Assembly (NCBI GenBank): GCA_019459455.1
Contig: JAIBEX010000020.1
Coordinates: forward strand, 248,001-312,000
Direction: 5' to 3'
Length of the DNA stretch: 64,000 bases
Origin: Weeksellaceae bacterium
GTDB lineage: Bacteria > Bacteroidota > Bacteroidia > Flavobacteriales > Weeksellaceae
Part shown: positions 43,567 to 53,444 of the stretch, piece after piece
How positions within the stretch are numbered: position 1 is the first letter of the stretch
Layout of the letters: every line of letters starts with the position of its first letter
Notes under the pieces: generated by a model
What the model saw: only the letters and a program-made list of their open reading frames with translations
Told to the model about the DNA's origin: nothing
Database searches by the model: none
Translations under genes and position numbers: made by a program

Positions 43567-46104
43567 CTAATTTTGAATTTGAAGGTTCCTCGCAGTCCGT
43601 TTTTTATACAACCAAAATATGCCACCTATACTCATCAGCAAAAACAGTCCGAACGAAATCATGGATACCATTTTTCCTGTCTGAATCACCGCCGGTTCGA
43701 AAACCATCCTAACGGTGTGGACTCCAGCCGGAACGTAAACCGCTCTCAGAAGATAGTTTGCTTTTATATAAGGAACTTCTTTTTCATCAATGAACATCTT
43801 CCAGCCTTTCGGATAGTAGATCTCAGAGAAAACAGCCAGTTGCGGAGTCTTGCTTTCCGTGCGGAACTCCAGCGCATCAGCGCGGTAGCCGGAAAGTTTT
43901 AAGATTGCAGTGCTGTCTGCAGTCATTGGTTTTCCTTCAAAGTACTTTCGGTCCGCATCGGCAATTACCGCAGTCCGTTTGGTATCAACTTCACCGATCT
44001 CTTTAATTTCCTGATTCGGTGTAGCGACAAATTTAAGGTCAGAAACAAACCATGCATTGCCGTTGGCCTGTGGATTGGGAACTGCTTCCGGATTTTGGGC
44101 ATCACCAAAGATCATGTATTTGGTGTTTAGCATGTTCAGGATTCGGGGAATCCGTACGGTGTCCATTTTGCTGAAATACTCACCAATCAGATCATCATAC
44201 CGGCGCAGTTTTACGGCATGATAACCGCCCACGGATGCCTTGAAGTAAGACGTGTTGGTTTCCCCAAACGGATTGATGGCCTGGTTATAAATCCGGTAAT
44301 GGCCTTTGTCCCTTTCGGCAATGGTCTCCAGGGTTTTGTTTACGTTCGCATTCATAAGCAAGGACTGCAGTTCGCGGTTGTCACCCACTTTTTCAACCAT
44401 CAGGTCGCTGGTCTCGGTCTGAAATGGATTTTCGGCGAATACGGCATCCACAAAATTCTCTTCATTCAAATAGCGCTTATTAACGGTCCAAAGATCAAAA
44501 AGGCTAACTACTCCAATGATGATGAGTGCTACATTCTGGCTCAGTTTGTTCTTCAACGAAAAAAACAATACGCCAGCACAAATTCCTACATAAAGTAACG
44601 CTTTGAGCGCATCTGCGCGCAACATTTTGAAACGCTCTTCTGTTAAATAATCCAGCAGGTAAGGAGGCAGGTAGGTTTTCTCGTTGGCCGTGTAAAAACC
44701 AAGCGCAGACTTACCGAAAACAATAAGAACGACAAGGATGCCTGCAAACACTGCAGTTACCCAGGTCAGTATTTTCTTTTTGTATTCAGGGTCCAGATTT
44801 TCATCAGTAAAGAACCGGTAAAGGCCAATGATCGCGATTAACGGCAGAAGCAGTTCCACAACGACCAGGATTGAAGATGGCGCCCTGAATTTATTGTAGA
44901 AGGGTACAAAATCAATAAAAAGATCTGAAAGAGGCATGAAATTACTTCCCCAGGCCAGCATAATGGTGAGTATGGAAGCGCCCAAAATCCAGTAACGGTA
45001 TTTTTTCCATGCAAAGAAAAATCCAAGCACCGCAAGGAAGATTACGATGGCTCCCTGATATGCAGGACCTGATGTCCCCGGCTGTTCACCCCAATAGGTT
45101 GCACTGCTGAGTCCTTTTACAATATCATCTACTTCTGCCTGTGACCGGGCATTGTCCTGCACCAACTGTTGGATGTCACCCATCATTTTTTCGCCTTCCT
45201 TTTCGTTGCTGCCGCCGCCCATCAGTCTGGGGAGAAAGAGGTTAAAAGTTTCCAGTTTTCCGTAGCTCCACATCAGCATGCTTTCCTTGTCCATTCCGGA
45301 CGTGTTGGCGGTGTGGGTTTCATTGGTCAGGATCTGTTTACCGCGCACGGTTTCTGTTACGTATTCGGCATTGGCCATAATCCGCTGCGAATTCATGCCT
45401 ACTCCCAGGGCGAAGGCAAGTGCCAGCACGCCTGTCGAGATTCCAAAATGTTTCCAGTCGGTCTTTCCCTGCACGGCACGAATGAGTTCAGACAGGAACA
45501 GGAATCCAAGCGCAATGAAAAGGTAATAAGTCATCTGCGGGTGGTTTGCGGCTACCTGAAGACCCATGAAAAGGGCTGTTACAATGAATCCGACAATATA
45601 GTTGCGACGGATGTATACAAGGAGTATTCCCGCCAGCAGAGGCGCAAAGTAGGCAATCGTATGTACCTTGCCATTGTGTCCTGCCGCAATGATGATGTAA
45701 AAATACGTGGACATCCCAAAGAAGAGTGCTCCGAGAAGCGCGTACTTCCAGTTCCTTACGGTTACAAGACCTAAAAGAAAAAATCCTGAAAAGAGCAGGA
45801 ACAAATAATTTACCGGTTTGGGAAGGAAATTCAGGGCATTATCAACCTGTTTGATGAGGTCGCCACGAAACTGGGAACCCATCTGGTAGGTAGGCATTCC
45901 CCCGAACATACTGTCGCTCCAATAGGTTTCTTCACCGTGTTGCGCACGGTGATCCAGAAGTTCCTTTGCCCCACCTTTATACTGCACGATGTCATGCTGG
46001 AACAGCTGTTTTCCGGAAAGTACAGGATTGGCATACAGAAGACCAAGGATTATAAAGAGCACGAGGCATGCTGCAATATAGATGAGGTTCTTGTTTTTAG
46101 TCAT
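43567..46104 (-). CDS. YfhO-family integral membrane protein
   Basis: 845 residues from the ATG at 46104 (MTKNKNLIYIAACLVLF); an ATG five codons earlier is possible. About 12-13 membrane segments in the first 550 residues, including KYALLGALFFGMSTYFYI and the QHDIVQYKGGAKELL / YWSDSMFGGMPTYQM loops of GT-C type membrane glycosyltransferases. A soluble beta-rich tail follows, with one final membrane segment (about 820). YfhO of Gram-positives glycosylates lipoteichoic acid; in Bacteroidota the acceptor is unknown. Followed by a GT4 glycosyltransferase, which supports a role in surface glycan assembly. Confidence 0.88.
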   Translation of the reverse strand: MTKNKNLIYIAACLVLFIILGLLYANPVLSGKQLFQHDIVQYKGGAKELLDHRAQHGEETYWSDSMFGGMPTYQMGSQFRGDLIKQVDNALNFLPKPVNYLFLLFSGFFLLGLVTVRNWKYALLGALFFGMSTYFYIIIAAGHNGKVHTIAYFAPLLAGILLVYIRRNYIVGFIVTALFMGLQVAANHPQMTYYLFIALGFLFLSELIRAVQGKTDWKHFGISTGVLALAFALGVGMNSQRIMANAEYVTETVRGKQILTNETHTANTSGMDKESMLMWSYGKLETFNLFLPRLMGGGSNEKEGEKMMGDIQQLVQDNARSQAEVDDIVKGLSSATYWGEQPGTSGPAYQGAIVIFLAVLGFFFAWKKYRYWILGASILTIMLAWGSNFMPLSDLFIDFVPFYNKFRAPSSILVVVELLLPLIAIIGLYRFFTDENLDPEYKKKILTWVTAVFAGILVVLIVFGKSALGFYTANEKTYLPPYLLDYLTEERFKMLRADALKALLYVGICAGVLFFSLKNKLSQNVALIIIGVVSLFDLWTVNKRYLNEENFVDAVFAENPFQTETSDLMVEKVGDNRELQSLLMNANVNKTLETIAERDKGHYRIYNQAINPFGETNTSYFKASVGGYHAVKLRRYDDLIGEYFSKMDTVRIPRILNMLNTKYMIFGDAQNPEAVPNPQANGNAWFVSDLKFVATPNQEIKEIGEVDTKRTAVIADADRKYFEGKPMTADSTAILKLSGYRADALEFRTESKTPQLAVFSEIYYPKGWKMFIDEKEVPYIKANYLLRAVYVPAGVHTVRMVFEPAVIQTGKMVSMISFGLFLLMSIGGIFWLYKKRTARNLQIQN

Positions 46105-46124
46105 TAGTTTAAATTTCAAAAAAT

Positions 46125-46337
46125 TCAGTTTTTTTTCTCCTGTTCCTTCACCTCCTCGTAATCCACGGTTTCTGCGTCCCAGTTTACCTTCTGCGAAATG
46201 GTTCCACTGCTTTTTTCTTTCTCTTCAAAGCGCGCGGCCGCATTATTATAAAACTTCGTGAAAAAAATCTTCTTTAAAATATTCCACACAAAAAAAATGA
46301 TGATGGTGCTTAAAATCGTTAAAAGTATGAATTTCAT
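46125..46337 (-). CDS. DUF4834-like small membrane protein
   Basis: 70 residues. One N-terminal membrane segment (about 2-22, ILLTILSTIIIFFVWN) followed by a basic then acidic tail (NWDAETVDYEEVKEQ). The layout matches the DUF4834 family of Bacteroidota, of unknown role, found next to YfhO or DUF6263-type genes. Spaced 5 and 6 bases from its neighbours, so it is in their operon. Confidence 0.75.
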   Translation of the reverse strand: MKFILLTILSTIIIFFVWNILKKIFFTKFYNNAAARFEEKEKSSGTISQKVNWDAETVDYEEVKEQEKKN

Positions 46338-46343
46338 TGGCTT

Positions 46344-47399
46344 CTATTTGCTGGGATTTACAATGACGTTTGAATTGGTTGTGTTTTTCATGGTTTCGGA
46401 TTTTTTACCGTCGCTGAAGGTTTGGCTCTGCAATGTCTTGACCTTGATATCCTGACCGATGATCCAGCCGGAATTAACATCAAACCGGTAGGTTCCGTTT
46501 TGAGAAAGTTCTGAACTTACAGTCTGGGTTATCGCACCCTGACTTTCTTTCTGGCTCTGCTTTGGGATGCCGCCGGTGACGGTTATCTCGGCCACCCCGT
46601 CCTTTACATTTTTAAGGGTGTAGTTTGAATTGATCTTCACTTTTCCGTCTGGCGATGCGCTCTCCGAAACAGTCCATTTTTCACCAATCTTCGCACCTTT
46701 CTTCGGCATAATGAATATGTTCTTGGAAAACTGATCCCTCAGGACTTCTTCATTGAACGATGCTTTCAGTTGATCCAGAATGCCCTTTCTCTCGTTGGCA
46801 TCCTTCGTAAGACTGTTCACCGTGGTTGAAAATTTTGCATAGATGGGTTCAAAACCGGTAATGGAAAGGATTTTACCGTTTTCGTCAATCTTCATATTCA
46901 GTTTGTTACCGGTCATTGCCTTGTCTATTGTCCATCTGTTTTTCAGGGCCTCATCTTTCGGGGCAGCGGCTTTCGTATCAACGGTTTGGGTTTGTCCCTG
47001 CGCGGACTGCGAGGTTTTTTTTGCGATAAAGTTAATGGTCACATCATAAACCCTGTTTGCAAAATTATTTACCGTAAAGCTGATCTCGTCGGTATTCTCG
47101 CGGTTCATACTCTGTGATTTACCGTCGGGCATTGTGGAGGTTGCCACATCCTTCTGTTGCGTAACGAAGGGATAAGTTTTGCCTTTTTCAAGTTTCAGGG
47201 TTTGTTTGAAGACTCCTGCTGAATCTTTTATAGCTGCTTTTGCCGCCATTTCCTGAGCTACTTTTGTAGAATCCTCAGCAGTAACTTCTATTTTGATGGT
47301 ATCCCCGGTAATCGGATCTATTTTGGTGATTGTTTTGTTTTCCTTTTTACAGGCAATGAGGGCAAGGGATATTAGCGCAATGGCTGCGATGTTCTTCAT
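46344..47399 (-). CDS. DUF6263-like lipoprotein
   Basis: 351 residues with a lipoprotein signal (MKNIAAIALISLALIAC; Cys17). The mature part carries repeated beta-strand segments with Lys/Thr/Asp. The GKTYPFVTQQKDVATSTMPD and FSKNIFIMPKKGAKIGEKW blocks resemble the DUF6263 family. The function is unknown; it is an outer-membrane or periplasmic lipoprotein. It lies six bases before the DUF4834 gene and 11 bases after the exported protein gene, in one operon. Confidence 0.8.
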   Translation of the reverse strand: MKNIAAIALISLALIACKKENKTITKIDPITGDTIKIEVTAEDSTKVAQEMAAKAAIKDSAGVFKQTLKLEKGKTYPFVTQQKDVATSTMPDGKSQSMNRENTDEISFTVNNFANRVYDVTINFIAKKTSQSAQGQTQTVDTKAAAPKDEALKNRWTIDKAMTGNKLNMKIDENGKILSITGFEPIYAKFSTTVNSLTKDANERKGILDQLKASFNEEVLRDQFSKNIFIMPKKGAKIGEKWTVSESASPDGKVKINSNYTLKNVKDGVAEITVTGGIPKQSQKESQGAITQTVSSELSQNGTYRFDVNSGWIIGQDIKVKTLQSQTFSDGKKSETMKNTTNSNVIVNPSK

Positions 47400-47410
47400 A
47401 TAATTTAAAT

Positions 47411-48004
47411 TTATTTAGCTTTTTTAGTTTTCTGGACGTCCAGATTGTTGTATGTTTCCTGAAATTCCTTACTGTCTGAAAGGTTCCATATTTTTTCTGA
47501 AAAATATTTGATGAGTTTTGGCCGCAGGGGATGATTTTCGTCCATGCAGTCTTTATTTTGCGAATCGAACACGTTTACCGCAGCATACATATGTTTAAAG
47601 CTGCGTACGCCGTTTGCAAACACAGTGAAAGTTTCTCCAGAATCGGCGAAAAGCTTCACATCCCGCCACACCAGCGTAGGGTCGCTTCCCAGTGAAACAA
47701 TTTCCCGGTCCCACTTTCCAAACTGATCGTACATCAGTTTCTTGGTATAGTGCTGGGAATAGACACTGTTGAACCGCAGTTCACTGTACGACTTACTAAC
47801 ATCCTGAGCTTTGGTCTCAATTTTGACCACCTGATAGTCCCTGAACCCTTTGATGTAGAGGTACTGGGTAAAGGGATTTGCAGTCTTAGTAAAGCCCTTA
47901 CTTTTTACCTTCTTCGGGTTTTCTGTGGGGCCGATCTGTGCAGTCGCTAAGACAGACACCGTGCAAAGGAACAGAGCAAACAGTAATTTTATTGAATTTT
48001 TCAT
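47411..48004 (-). CDS. Exported protein of unknown function
   Basis: 197 residues with a signal peptide (1-22, ATAQ). The mature region is mixed alpha/beta with the segments YLYIKGFRDYQVVKIETKAQ and SFKHMYAAVNVFDSQNKDC. No family is recognised. It lies in the minus-strand run between rlmB (90 bases upstream) and the DUF6263-like lipoprotein (11 bases downstream), so it probably belongs with the envelope genes rather than rlmB. Confidence 0.75.
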   Translation of the reverse strand: MKNSIKLLFALFLCTVSVLATAQIGPTENPKKVKSKGFTKTANPFTQYLYIKGFRDYQVVKIETKAQDVSKSYSELRFNSVYSQHYTKKLMYDQFGKWDREIVSLGSDPTLVWRDVKLFADSGETFTVFANGVRSFKHMYAAVNVFDSQNKDCMDENHPLRPKLIKYFSEKIWNLSDSKEFQETYNNLDVQKTKKAK

Positions 48005-48094
48005 AATATTTCCTGAAATTTTAAATTGGGTTGATGAATCATCTGAGGTGTTTCAAAAATTAATCCATTATCCAATTTCCATCTCATCTGTGTG

Positions 48095-48847
48095 CTATAC
48101 AGTAGCTGTAATCTTTTGCCTAACCGCTTCATACAGAATAGCTCCACATGCCACCGACACATTCAGCGACTGGGTCTTACCCTCAATCGGGAGCTTAATT
48201 TTCTCGTCGGAATGATGCAGGACTTCTTTAGAAATCCCGGTCTCTTCGTTACCCATCACGACCGCACAGGGGGTAGTAAAATCGACATCATACACGAGTT
48301 TTTGAGCCTTCTCCGTAGCCGCGTAGACCTGTACCCCGGACTGTTGCAGGAAATCCACTGCATGGGCAAGGTTTTTCTCTTTACAGATCTTCAGGTTATA
48401 GATGGCACCCGCAGAGGTCTTAATTGCATCAGAATTAATAGGCGCGGCACCTTTTTCCGGCAAAATTATCGCATGAATTCCGACGCATTCGGCTGTCCGG
48501 CAGATGGCGCCAAAATTGCGCACATCGGTCAGCCGGTCCAGGATCAGCAGAAACGGCGTCTTTCCTTCTTCATAGAGCTGCGGCAGCACATCTTCAATGG
48601 ATTCAAAAGGCACATCAGAAATAAAGGCCACGACCCCCTGATGGTTTTTTCTCGTAAAACGGTTCAGCTTTTCTACAGGTACATAGTTCGGGCGGATTTT
48701 GTGTTTTGCCAGGAGCTGCTTAAGTTCCTGATGGATGTCCCCCTGCAGCGCATTCTGGACAAAAATCTTGTCAATGGTCTTTCCTGCTTCCAGGGCTTCA
48801 ATTACCGGCCTTAAACCAAATATGAAATCATCTTTCTTGTCTGTCAT
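48095..48847 (-). CDS. rlmB: 23S rRNA 2'-O-methyltransferase RlmB (TrmH/SpoU family)
   Basis: 250 residues. An N-terminal L30e-like substrate-binding domain (FIFGLRPVIEALEAGKTIDKI) is followed by the SpoU alpha/beta-knot domain with motif 1 (DRLTDVRNFGAICRTAECVG), motif 2 (AVVMGNEETGIS) and motif 3 (IPIEG... here LPIEGKTQSLNVSVACG). It methylates the ribose of a guanosine in 23S rRNA (G2251 in E. coli). It starts three bases after the DinB-family gene. Confidence 0.93.
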   Translation of the reverse strand: MTDKKDDFIFGLRPVIEALEAGKTIDKIFVQNALQGDIHQELKQLLAKHKIRPNYVPVEKLNRFTRKNHQGVVAFISDVPFESIEDVLPQLYEEGKTPFLLILDRLTDVRNFGAICRTAECVGIHAIILPEKGAAPINSDAIKTSAGAIYNLKICKEKNLAHAVDFLQQSGVQVYAATEKAQKLVYDVDFTTPCAVVMGNEETGISKEVLHHSDEKIKLPIEGKTQSLNVSVACGAILYEAVRQKITATV

Positions 48848-48850
48848 TTT

Positions 48851-49321
48851 CTAATATTTTTCACCCATGATTGCCCGTTTCTGAGCGAGGGCATAACCGT
48901 AATGTAAACTTTCGTGCATGTTGTTGTAAATGATGGCATCCTGAATGTTCTTCAGGTCCAAACCAAAACTGGTGGTGTAGGGCGTATATTCTGAAAAGAA
49001 ATCCGCATCAAAGTCCTTCATGAGGATCCTGGAGGTTTCGGTTAAAAGGAATGCCAAATCCTCTACCTCCGACTGTTGTACATTCATATTGGGAAGGGTT
49101 CCTTTTTTATAGCTTTCAATCCAGTACTTGTCTATCCGGAACGGATTGCCGCTCAGGTAATAGCACAGCAGCTGCTGGGTAGCTACGGTGTGGGCGATAT
49201 TCCAGTAAATATTGTTGTTGAATCCATCCGGAATCGTGATCAAATCTTGGTGAGAAGTATTTTGCAGGATATCGAGAAGGTTTTTTCGGACTTGTCGGTG
49301 AGCCTGAAAATGATAGTTCAT
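48851..49321 (-). CDS. DinB-family four-helix-bundle protein
   Basis: A 156-residue all-helical protein. DinB-type metal ligands appear as WNIAHTVATQ (first His) and NNMHESLHYGYA (last two His). These are putative metal-dependent thiol transferases or hydrolases. Substrate unknown. First gene of the minus-strand run, with a well-formed promoter (49371-49341), followed by rlmB three bases later. Confidence 0.85.
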   Translation of the reverse strand: MNYHFQAHRQVRKNLLDILQNTSHQDLITIPDGFNNNIYWNIAHTVATQQLLCYYLSGNPFRIDKYWIESYKKGTLPNMNVQQSEVEDLAFLLTETSRILMKDFDADFFSEYTPYTTSFGLDLKNIQDAIIYNNMHESLHYGYALAQKRAIMGEKY

Positions 49322-49340
49322 CTTGAAAAAATTTAATCGT

Positions 49341-49371
49341 CAAAAATAGTTTAATTAACTGAAAATCACAA
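49341..49371 (-). promoter_or_regulatory. Promoter of the DinB-rlmB transcript
   Basis: TTG (49371-49369) and TATTTTTG (49348-49341) with exactly 20 bases between, matching the flavobacterial consensus. The leader would be about 15 bases. Confidence 0.6.
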
Positions 49372-49560
49372 TTCGGTTCGGGCGGTATCTCCACATTTTA
49401 CCAGATTTTATGATTATGATGCTTCATAATCTCCAAAATTTAGCGTGATGCCCTACAATGCTGAAAAAAGATTAACAAACTTTAACTCATTTATGGCATT
49501 AATTGTGTTGATTGGTGTGGGTATTTATCAGAAATTTACACTTTAAATATTGAGGAACAT

Positions 49561-50565
49561 ATGTCAGAACTACATCAGGCGGAAGATATCAGACAGCTAA
49601 CAGAAAAAGTAAGGGAACAGAATTACTTTTTTTCGCTTTTAAAGCAGGAAATCAACAAAGCAATTATCGGACAGGAATATATGGTGGACCGTTTGTTAAT
49701 CGGTCTTTTAGGGAATGGACATGTCCTGCTGGAAGGTGTTCCTGGCCTGGCTAAAACGCTGGCGATCAAAACTTTGGCAGAAGCTGTTCACGGACAGTTT
49801 TCAAGGATACAGTTTACCCCCGATCTTTTGCCTGCAGATGTGATTGGCACCCAAATCTATAACATCAAGGAAAATGATTTTTCGATAAAAAGAGGCCCCA
49901 TTTTCGCCAATTTCGTTTTAGCCGATGAGATTAACCGTGCACCATCCAAGGTGCAGTCCGCACTCCTTGAAGCCATGCAGGAAAAGCAGGTCACGATCGG
50001 TGATGAAACCATGGCCCTGCCCAAACCGTTTTTGGTATTGGCTACACAGAACCCCATCGATCAGGAAGGAACTTATATTCTGCCGGAAGCACAGAGCGAC
50101 CGTTTTATGCTCAAATGTAAGATTGACTACCCGTCTCTGGAGGATGAAAGAAAAATCATGAAAATGGTGGCTACGGCTCACCAGCCGGAAATACGTCCTG
50201 TTATTTCCCTTTCAAACATTGTAGATGCGAAGAATCTCATCAACCAGATTTATCAGGACGAAAAAATTGAGAAATACATACTCGATATGGTATTTGCTAC
50301 CCGTTTTCCTGAGAAGTATGGACTCAGCGAACTCAAGAACTACATCAGTTTCGGAGCCTCGCCACGGGCCTCCATCAATCTGGCAATCGCGTCGCGTGCG
50401 CTCGCATTCCTGAAAAACCGCGCCTTTGTAATACCTGAAGACGTAAAAGACATCGCGAAAGACATCCTGCGACACCGCATCGGCCTAAGTTTCGAAGCAG
50501 AAGCGGAGGAAATAACCGCAGACGAGATTGTTGACAGGATCCTGGCAAAAATTCAGGCACCGTAA
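49561..50565 (+). CDS. MoxR-family AAA ATPase
   Basis: 334 residues. Walker A is G59-VPGLAKT-66, Walker B VLADEINRAPSK, and the sensor/arginine region TQNPIDQEGTYILPEAQSDRF matches MoxR proteins. MoxR ATPases act with VWA-domain partners as chaperones for complex assembly or envelope stress. Here it leads the bat cluster, followed by the DUF58 gene 45 bases later. Cytoplasmic. Confidence 0.95.
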   Translation: MSELHQAEDIRQLTEKVREQNYFFSLLKQEINKAIIGQEYMVDRLLIGLLGNGHVLLEGVPGLAKTLAIKTLAEAVHGQFSRIQFTPDLLPADVIGTQIYNIKENDFSIKRGPIFANFVLADEINRAPSKVQSALLEAMQEKQVTIGDETMALPKPFLVLATQNPIDQEGTYILPEAQSDRFMLKCKIDYPSLEDERKIMKMVATAHQPEIRPVISLSNIVDAKNLINQIYQDEKIEKYILDMVFATRFPEKYGLSELKNYISFGASPRASINLAIASRALAFLKNRAFVIPEDVKDIAKDILRHRIGLSFEAEAEEITADEIVDRILAKIQAP

Positions 50566-50610
50566 AAAATTAAGCTATAAAGTCCACACTGATAATTTTC
50601 TTCTCGAACC

Positions 50611-51474
50611 GTGCAGATTAAAGACATCATAAAAAAGGTAAAGCAGATTGAGATCCGGACCCGGAAAAAGTCGGAAGCTACCTTAATGGGACAGTATCAC
50701 AGTGCGTTCAAAGGGCAGGGGATGACTTTATCGGAAGTGCGTCCGTATCAGTACGGCGATGAGATTCGCAGGATAGACTGGAACAAGACCGCCAGGTTCC
50801 GCGAACCTTTCGTAAAGGTGATGGAGGAGGAAAGGGAACTCACGATGATGCTCCTGGTGGACATTTCTGCATCCATGGATTACGGGACAAGGACACAGCT
50901 TAAAAGGGAATTTGTTGCTGAAATTGCGGCAAGTCTGGGATTTTCGGCGGCAGGAAACAACGATAAGGTAGGACTTATACTTTTTGCGGACAAGGTGTAT
51001 AAGGTGATTCCACCACAAAAGGGCCGCAAACACATCCTCGCCATCATTTCCAATATCCTGACAGCCGATTATGTTTCTGCTCCCGCAAAGATAGACACTG
51101 CTCTGGAGTATATGATGGGTATTTTCAAGAGAAAATCCCTCGTTTTTATGTTTTCGGATTTTGAAGATGCCTACGACTCAAAAATACTGAAGATTGCCTC
51201 AAAGAAACATCAGGTTCTCGGAATGCGGATTTATGATGACAAAGACGAGCAGATTCCCGACGTGGGTTATACGCTTTTCCGAGATGCGGAGACCGGAAAG
51301 CAGGTTTGGGCCAATACGTCCAGCAAGAGATGGCGGTATGATTTTGCAGAAAGTCAGAAACAGAAACAACGGCGTGTGGAGGAGGATTTCGAAAATTCAT
51401 CGGCCAGTTATATGAACATCAATACCGGCGAAGATTACTCCCGGTTCCTGTATCAGTATTTCCGTAAAAAATAG
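50611..51474 (+). CDS. DUF58 protein (VWA-like), MoxR partner
   Basis: 287 residues. It carries the DUF58 signature RRIDWNKTARFREPFVKVME and a degenerate VWA fold with DISASM as MIDAS. The start codon is GTG at 50611 (QIKDIIKKVKQIEIRTRKKSE); no ATG fits. DUF58 proteins always neighbour MoxR and are thought to be its substrate adaptor or membrane-side partner. The next gene begins directly after its stop, showing tight coupling. Confidence 0.93.
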   Translation: MQIKDIIKKVKQIEIRTRKKSEATLMGQYHSAFKGQGMTLSEVRPYQYGDEIRRIDWNKTARFREPFVKVMEEERELTMMLLVDISASMDYGTRTQLKREFVAEIAASLGFSAAGNNDKVGLILFADKVYKVIPPQKGRKHILAIISNILTADYVSAPAKIDTALEYMMGIFKRKSLVFMFSDFEDAYDSKILKIASKKHQVLGMRIYDDKDEQIPDVGYTLFRDAETGKQVWANTSSKRWRYDFAESQKQKQRRVEEDFENSSASYMNINTGEDYSRFLYQYFRKK

Positions 51475-52395
51475 ATGAAGCTGATTAAAATAATGATCTT
51501 GAAAAAAATACTTTACTTTCTTTTTATACTCCTCAGTGTCTCTGCATCGGCACAGACCCTGGGATCCAAATTGGACAAAAACACCATTGCGCTTGGCGAA
51601 GTGGGTCTGTATACCGTTTACATATCCGGGGTTCAGGGTAAAGAAGTGCTTTCGGCACCAAAAAACGAGCTGCTGCCCTTTCATTTTGAGGAAATTTCCG
51701 ATTCAATCACTACCTCGCCCGATTTCTATGAGCGCGTAATAGAATTTGCGGTGTTTGAAGAAGGCACCTACACCATTCCCGCGCTGGAATTCAACATTGG
51801 AGGATCGGTCCAGAAAACAATCCCCTATGAAGTGGAGGTTGTGAATACAGCTAACAAAGGAGATGAGATCAGTGACATCAGAAAGAACAAAGAGGTGAAA
51901 CTGGAAGTCGTGGATTACTGGGAGCTTTACAAATGGTACATCATCGCGCTGCTGGCAGTCCTGGCGCTTATCTTACTGATCATCCTTTTGCGCAGGTATG
52001 CAAAGAGGCGCAAAAACTCACCGGTGATCATGACGAACAAGACAATCAGGGAGCTTGATGCCCTTAAGAAAAAGAAATTTATTGAATCCGGGGATTACCG
52101 TTCCTTCTATGTGGAACTCATTGATATTTCAAGAAATTTTATAAGCAAACAGTATCCGATACCAGCCGACGTCTTACTCACCGATGACCTCATTGAAGTG
52201 ATGAAGCGGACGAACAGCATCTCACCGGAAAATGAAAAGATAGTGGAGGAAGTGTTTTTACGCGGCGACCTCGTAAAGTTTGCCAAGACCTTTCCCGATC
52301 AGCCTGTGATGGAAAAGGATTTTAATGATATCCGGGATTTTGTAAAACGTTCGGCCAGGGATCTGGAAGCAGAACAACTGCGTACCGGCGTTTAG
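51475..52395 (+). CDS. BatD-like exported/membrane protein of the Bat cluster
   Basis: 306 residues. A signal peptide (with an alternative start at Met7, 51493) is followed by a beta-rich periplasmic domain (about 27-135), one membrane segment (155-175, WYIIALLAVLALILLIILL) and a cytoplasmic helical tail (180-306). This is the protein usually found between DUF58 and batA in Bacteroidota, often unnamed or called DUF4381/BatD-like. It probably anchors the MoxR-Bat complex across the inner membrane. It starts one base after the DUF58 stop and ends 11 bases before batA. Confidence 0.83.
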   Translation: MKLIKIMILKKILYFLFILLSVSASAQTLGSKLDKNTIALGEVGLYTVYISGVQGKEVLSAPKNELLPFHFEEISDSITTSPDFYERVIEFAVFEEGTYTIPALEFNIGGSVQKTIPYEVEVVNTANKGDEISDIRKNKEVKLEVVDYWELYKWYIIALLAVLALILLIILLRRYAKRRKNSPVIMTNKTIRELDALKKKKFIESGDYRSFYVELIDISRNFISKQYPIPADVLLTDDLIEVMKRTNSISPENEKIVEEVFLRGDLVKFAKTFPDQPVMEKDFNDIRDFVKRSARDLEAEQLRTGV

Positions 52396-52406
52396 AAAGA
52401 TAACCT

Positions 52407-53411
52407 ATGGAATTTGATTTTTTAAACTTTGAGTTTTACAGCCCGTATTTCCTTTTGCTGTTTCTGCTGTTTATTCCGTTGCTTATCCGGGACAAGCGGA
52501 AAAAGAAAAGGACCGGCATCACCGTGCCATCCACCGGTAACATGAAGGAGAGCGGTGGGATTCTTTTCGTTCTTTTCATGCTTAAAATTTCAAAATATCT
52601 CCTGCTTTCTGCATTAATCCTGGCAATGGCCCGACCCAGGACCTTCTCTGTGTCTGAAGACCGCGATGAAACCAAGGGAATTGATATTATGCTTTCGGTA
52701 GATGTTTCCTTAAGCATGCTTGCACGGGATCTGGAGCCCGACCGACTTACCGCATTGCAGAATATCGCAAAAAGGTTTGTGGAAAAACGACCGAACGACC
52801 GGCTTGGGCTGGTTACGTACTCGGGTGAAGCCTTTACGAAGGTGCCGGTTACCTCGGACCATCAGGTATTATTGGATGAACTTTCCAGTCTTGATCCTCT
52901 GGAACTTCAGCCGGGCACCGCAATAGGGGAAGGTCTTTCCGTAGCGGTAAACCACCTGAAGGACAGCAAGGCTAAGAGTAAGATCATCATTCTGATGACC
53001 GATGGGGTAAATACGATACAGAATGCAATGAACCCCCAGATTGCGGCCCAACTGGCCCAGGGAACCGGCATCAAGGTGTATTCCATTGGAATAGGTACCA
53101 ACGGCTATGCGCTTATGCCTACACGGACTGATATTTTTGGGGACCTGATTTTTACGGAAACAGAAGTGCGTATCGATGAACCGACGCTTAAAGATATTGC
53201 AGAGATTACGGGAGGGAAATACTTCCGGGCCACCTCCAACGAGTCTCTGGAGAATGTCTATGAAGAGATTAACCTGCTGGAAAAGTCGGACAACAAAGCA
53301 TCCAAGCTCTACAATTACAAGGAATTTTTCAGGTATTTTCTCTGGTTTGCATTGGCAATCCTGGTACTGGATGCACTACTGCGCTGGTGGATGTACAGAT
53401 TATTGAACTAA
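52407..53411 (+). CDS. batA: Aerotolerance protein BatA (VWA domain)
   Basis: 334 residues. Two N-terminal membrane segments (about 12-26 and 54-74), a von Willebrand A domain with a full MIDAS D-V-S-L-S (near 95), and a C-terminal membrane segment (311-328). BatA and BatB form a membrane-associated complex linked to oxygen tolerance and envelope stress in Bacteroides and Leptospira. The VWA domain faces the periplasm or cytoplasm depending on topology, which sequence alone does not settle. Upstream of batB by 33 bases. Confidence 0.93.
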   Translation: MEFDFLNFEFYSPYFLLLFLLFIPLLIRDKRKKKRTGITVPSTGNMKESGGILFVLFMLKISKYLLLSALILAMARPRTFSVSEDRDETKGIDIMLSVDVSLSMLARDLEPDRLTALQNIAKRFVEKRPNDRLGLVTYSGEAFTKVPVTSDHQVLLDELSSLDPLELQPGTAIGEGLSVAVNHLKDSKAKSKIIILMTDGVNTIQNAMNPQIAAQLAQGTGIKVYSIGIGTNGYALMPTRTDIFGDLIFTETEVRIDEPTLKDIAEITGGKYFRATSNESLENVYEEINLLEKSDNKASKLYNYKEFFRYFLWFALAILVLDALLRWWMYRLLN

Positions 53412-53444
53412 AATAAGGGTTAAAATAAAATAGTTAATACATAA